NCBI GenBank assembly: GCA_018064505.1
Contig: JAGHVC010000155.1
Span: forward strand, 1 to 64,000
DNA: 64,000 bases
Direction of reading: 5' to 3'
From: Candidatus Minthosoma caballi
GTDB taxonomy: Bacteria > Bacteroidota > Bacteroidia > Bacteroidales > Bacteroidaceae
The translations under genes were made by a program, and so were the position numbers. Within the stretch, counting starts at the first letter, position 1; every line of letters begins with the position of its first letter. Below, piece by piece: positions 61,676 through 64,000 of this stretch. The notes beneath the pieces are model-generated. The model searched no databases, was not told where the DNA came from, and saw only the letters and a list, made by a program, of their open reading frames with translations.

Positions 61676-62830
61676 ATGAAAAAAATACTCCCATTAATAG
61701 CATTATTCGCATTTGTCTTAGCATCCTGCGACAATAAGCCAAAGTTTCATGTAGAAGGCAATATTACTGAGGCTGCAGATTCTATGCTTTATCTTGAGCA
61801 AGCAACTCTTGATGGTATTCAGAAGATTGATTCTGTGAAACTTGGAACTGATGGCTCATTTTCGTTCAAGGCGGCAGCTCCTGTTGGATGCCCAGAGTTT
61901 TATGACCTTCGCGTTGGAAATCATGTGATTAACTTCTCGGTTGACAGTACTGAGACCATCACATTTGTGGCAAAGCTTCCTGTGATGGAGAGCGATTATA
62001 CTGTGGAAGGCAGCGAGAATAGCTCTAAGATTAAGGAAATCAGCCTTATGCAGCAGAGTGTTCAGGCAAAGCTTATTGCTATTGAGAAAAGTGAGAATCT
62101 ATTGCCTGGCGATTTGATTGATAGCCTTAACAATGTGGTTGATGAATATAAGGAGCGCATTAAGCGTGATTACATTTTCCAAGAGCCTAAGTCTGCTTAT
62201 GCTTACTATGCTGTTTGCCAAAGCCTTACAGACCTTCGTGGTACATTCATGCTTTTCAATCCGGTGAGCAATCGCGACGATGTGAAGTGCTATGCGACTG
62301 TAGCTACTGCATGGGATGGCTTCTATCCAGATGCTCCTCGCACCCAGCAGCTTTGCAACATGGCTATTAAGGGTATGGACAACACTGCAACTCCACAGCA
62401 AAAGGTTGTGCAAGTGGATGAAAGCAAGATTAGCGAATCGGGAATCATCGATATTACCTTACCTGATGTGAATAGTAAATTGCACAGTATTCGTGATTTG
62501 AAAGGTAAGGTTGTGCTTCTCGACTTCACTATCTATGGCGCAAAGGAGTCGCTTGAGCGTACTCGCATGCTGCGTTCTCTCTATGAGAGATATCATGCAC
62601 AAGGATTTGAAATCTACCAGATTTCTCTTGATGATGATGTTCACTTCTGGAAGTATTCTTGCGAAAACCTTCCTTGGATTTGTGTTCACGAGACAGATGG
62701 TACTGCAACAAATGTTTATGGCATTGTAAACATTCCTACTTTCTTCTTGGTGAATCGCAGTAATGAAATTGTAGTTCGTAGCGATTTCATGACTGGCTCT
62801 CTTGAAGATGAACTCTTAAAGCTTTTGTAA
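61676..62830 (+). CDS. DUF4369 + thioredoxin-fold (TlpA-like) lipoprotein lacking CxxC
   Basis: Lipobox VLASCDN; DLKGKVVLLDFTIYGAKESLERTRMLRSLYERYHAQGFEIYQISLDDD; GIVNIPTFFLVNRSNEIV. Confidence 0.82.
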   Translation: MKKILPLIALFAFVLASCDNKPKFHVEGNITEAADSMLYLEQATLDGIQKIDSVKLGTDGSFSFKAAAPVGCPEFYDLRVGNHVINFSVDSTETITFVAKLPVMESDYTVEGSENSSKIKEISLMQQSVQAKLIAIEKSENLLPGDLIDSLNNVVDEYKERIKRDYIFQEPKSAYAYYAVCQSLTDLRGTFMLFNPVSNRDDVKCYATVATAWDGFYPDAPRTQQLCNMAIKGMDNTATPQQKVVQVDESKISESGIIDITLPDVNSKLHSIRDLKGKVVLLDFTIYGAKESLERTRMLRSLYERYHAQGFEIYQISLDDDVHFWKYSCENLPWICVHETDGTATNVYGIVNIPTFFLVNRSNEIVVRSDFMTGSLEDELLKLL

Positions 62831-62894
62831 TTCAGTTTTTTAGCTTATCCACTTGCCCTATTGAAAATAGAGAAGGGCAGAAGCAAAAGATTAC

Positions 62895-63055
62895 ACCTTA
62901 TAAAGCATGCACTTTACGCCTTGTATTGTGCGTGCTTTTTGCCTTGTGAGTTTCTAGACACATGCCTTGTGAGTTCCTGTACGCGTGCCTTGTGCGATGC
63001 GAGTGACACTCCTTATGCGACGAGAAAGCTATGCCTTGTGTGTTGAGAGTTTTTT
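62895..63055. repeat. Seven-unit 23-bp periodic heptamer array (consensus GCCTTGT)
   Basis: ACCTTAT 62895; GCCTTGT 62918, 62941, 62964, 62987; TCCTTAT 63010; GCCTTGT 63033. Confidence 0.88.
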
Positions 63056-63255
63056 GATATGCGTTTAGAGAAGAAAAAACTATAGGCGTAACAATAGCCA
63101 TGGTTTGTCGTATGGGTATTGCTAATCAATCATAAAAATGTCGGAAATGAGTTAAAAAATGTTCTTTTCTCTTAAATGAACAGAAAAATGTTTGGAGAGT
63201 TCGACAATTGTTTGTATATTCGCTATTGAAACCTAATACAAACACCTAATTGACT

Positions 63256-64000
63256 ATGGAGAGAAAGAACTACTGTATAATTTTGGCAGGCGGAATTGGT
63301 TCCCGACTCTGGCCTTTGAGCAGAGAGAGTAAGCCAAAGCAGTTTATTGATGTGCTTGGTACAGGAAAGACACTATTGCAAATGACATACGAGAGATTTG
63401 CAAGTTTTATCGATGCTGAAAATATTATAATTGTCACTAATGAGAACTATCGTTCTCTTGTGATGGATCAGATCCCAGGACTTCGATATGAAAATATGCT
63501 TATGGAGCCTATGCGCCGAAACACGGTGCCTGCTGTGACTTGGGCAGCAATGGAGGTTAAGCGCAGATGTCCTGACGGAAGATTCATCGTTAGCCCTTCC
63601 GATCAGAATATCACAGGTCTTGAGCAATTCCAAACGGATGTGCTTCGTGGTTTAGAGTATGTTGGAGAGCATAATGCTTTGCTCACTCTTGGTGCTAAGC
63701 CAAGCAGGGCAGAAATTTCTTATGGCTATATTCAGATGGCAGAAGAGGTTGATTCTGATATTTTTAAGGTACAGAGCTTTACGGAGAAACCGGCAAATGA
63801 ATTTGCGAAGCTTTTCTATGAAAGCGGAGAATTCCTTTGGAACACAGGTTTGTTCATTTGGAGCGCAGACACATTCCTTAGTGCAGTAGCCGATGCAAAT
63901 CCTGCTTTCAGTGGTATTGTTGACGCTGTTCGTTGCCGTTATGATAATGGATTTGATGCAAGCGAACAACTAATGGAGCTCTTCTGCAAGTGCCCTAATC
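63256..64000 (+). CDS. Mannose-1-phosphate guanylyltransferase, 3' truncated by window edge
   Basis: MERKNYCIILAGGIGSRLWPLSRESKPKQFIDVLGTGKTLLQMTYERF; open to window end, hence absent from ORF track. Confidence 0.9.
   Translation, partial: MERKNYCIILAGGIGSRLWPLSRESKPKQFIDVLGTGKTLLQMTYERFASFIDAENIIIVTNENYRSLVMDQIPGLRYENMLMEPMRRNTVPAVTWAAMEVKRRCPDGRFIVSPSDQNITGLEQFQTDVLRGLEYVGEHNALLTLGAKPSRAEISYGYIQMAEEVDSDIFKVQSFTEKPANEFAKLFYESGEFLWNTGLFIWSADTFLSAVADANPAFSGIVDAVRCRYDNGFDASEQLMELFCKCPN

Noticed and set aside
62895-63055. CRISPR interpretation of the 23-bp array
   Set aside because: 7-nt anchors with 16-nt spacers are far below CRISPR repeat/spacer sizes; no cas genes in the window.

Overview
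Contiguous chromosomal window from a Bacteroidales bacterium (Prevotella/Bacteroides-like), judged from TAnnTTTG-type -7 boxes, TorF/DUF4923/DUF4974/DUF3737 families and STN-type TonB receptors. Most of the content is core metabolism and RNA-processing genes: amt/P-II, rfbA, purB, rluB-like, asnS, tRNA-Val, rho, engB, an ECF sigma/TonB-receptor cassette, ABC-F, cobSTU, an exported CbiK-like protein, pulA, MATE, pnp, potABCD and a mannose-1-P guanylyltransferase. A small accessory stretch at about 45.4-54.1 kb holds VapE, AAA+nuclease and DUF4143 genes. No CRISPR array, rRNA operon or complete transposon was seen. The most unusual signals are non-coding: (i) two intergenic arrays of heptamers in a strict 23-bp register with about 16 variable nt between them (24.05-24.35 kb and 62.90-63.05 kb); (ii) three copies of a nested palindromic intergenic element packed between stop and start codons around glnB/amt and before asnS; (iii) a cobalamin riboswitch with its own promoter and terminator but no recognisable gene; (iv) an apparent rRNA-type promoter/boxA leader with no rRNA; (v) a repeat element captured in-frame inside an ABC-F gene; (vi) a 27-aa hydrophobic uORF abutting pnp. 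Protein-level oddities include a GH97-N-like/beta-barrel fusion, an exported CbiK-like protein lacking expected active-site motifs, a thioredoxin-fold protein without CxxC, and three RNA-processing proteins with low-complexity tails. All family calls are by eye; no searches were run.
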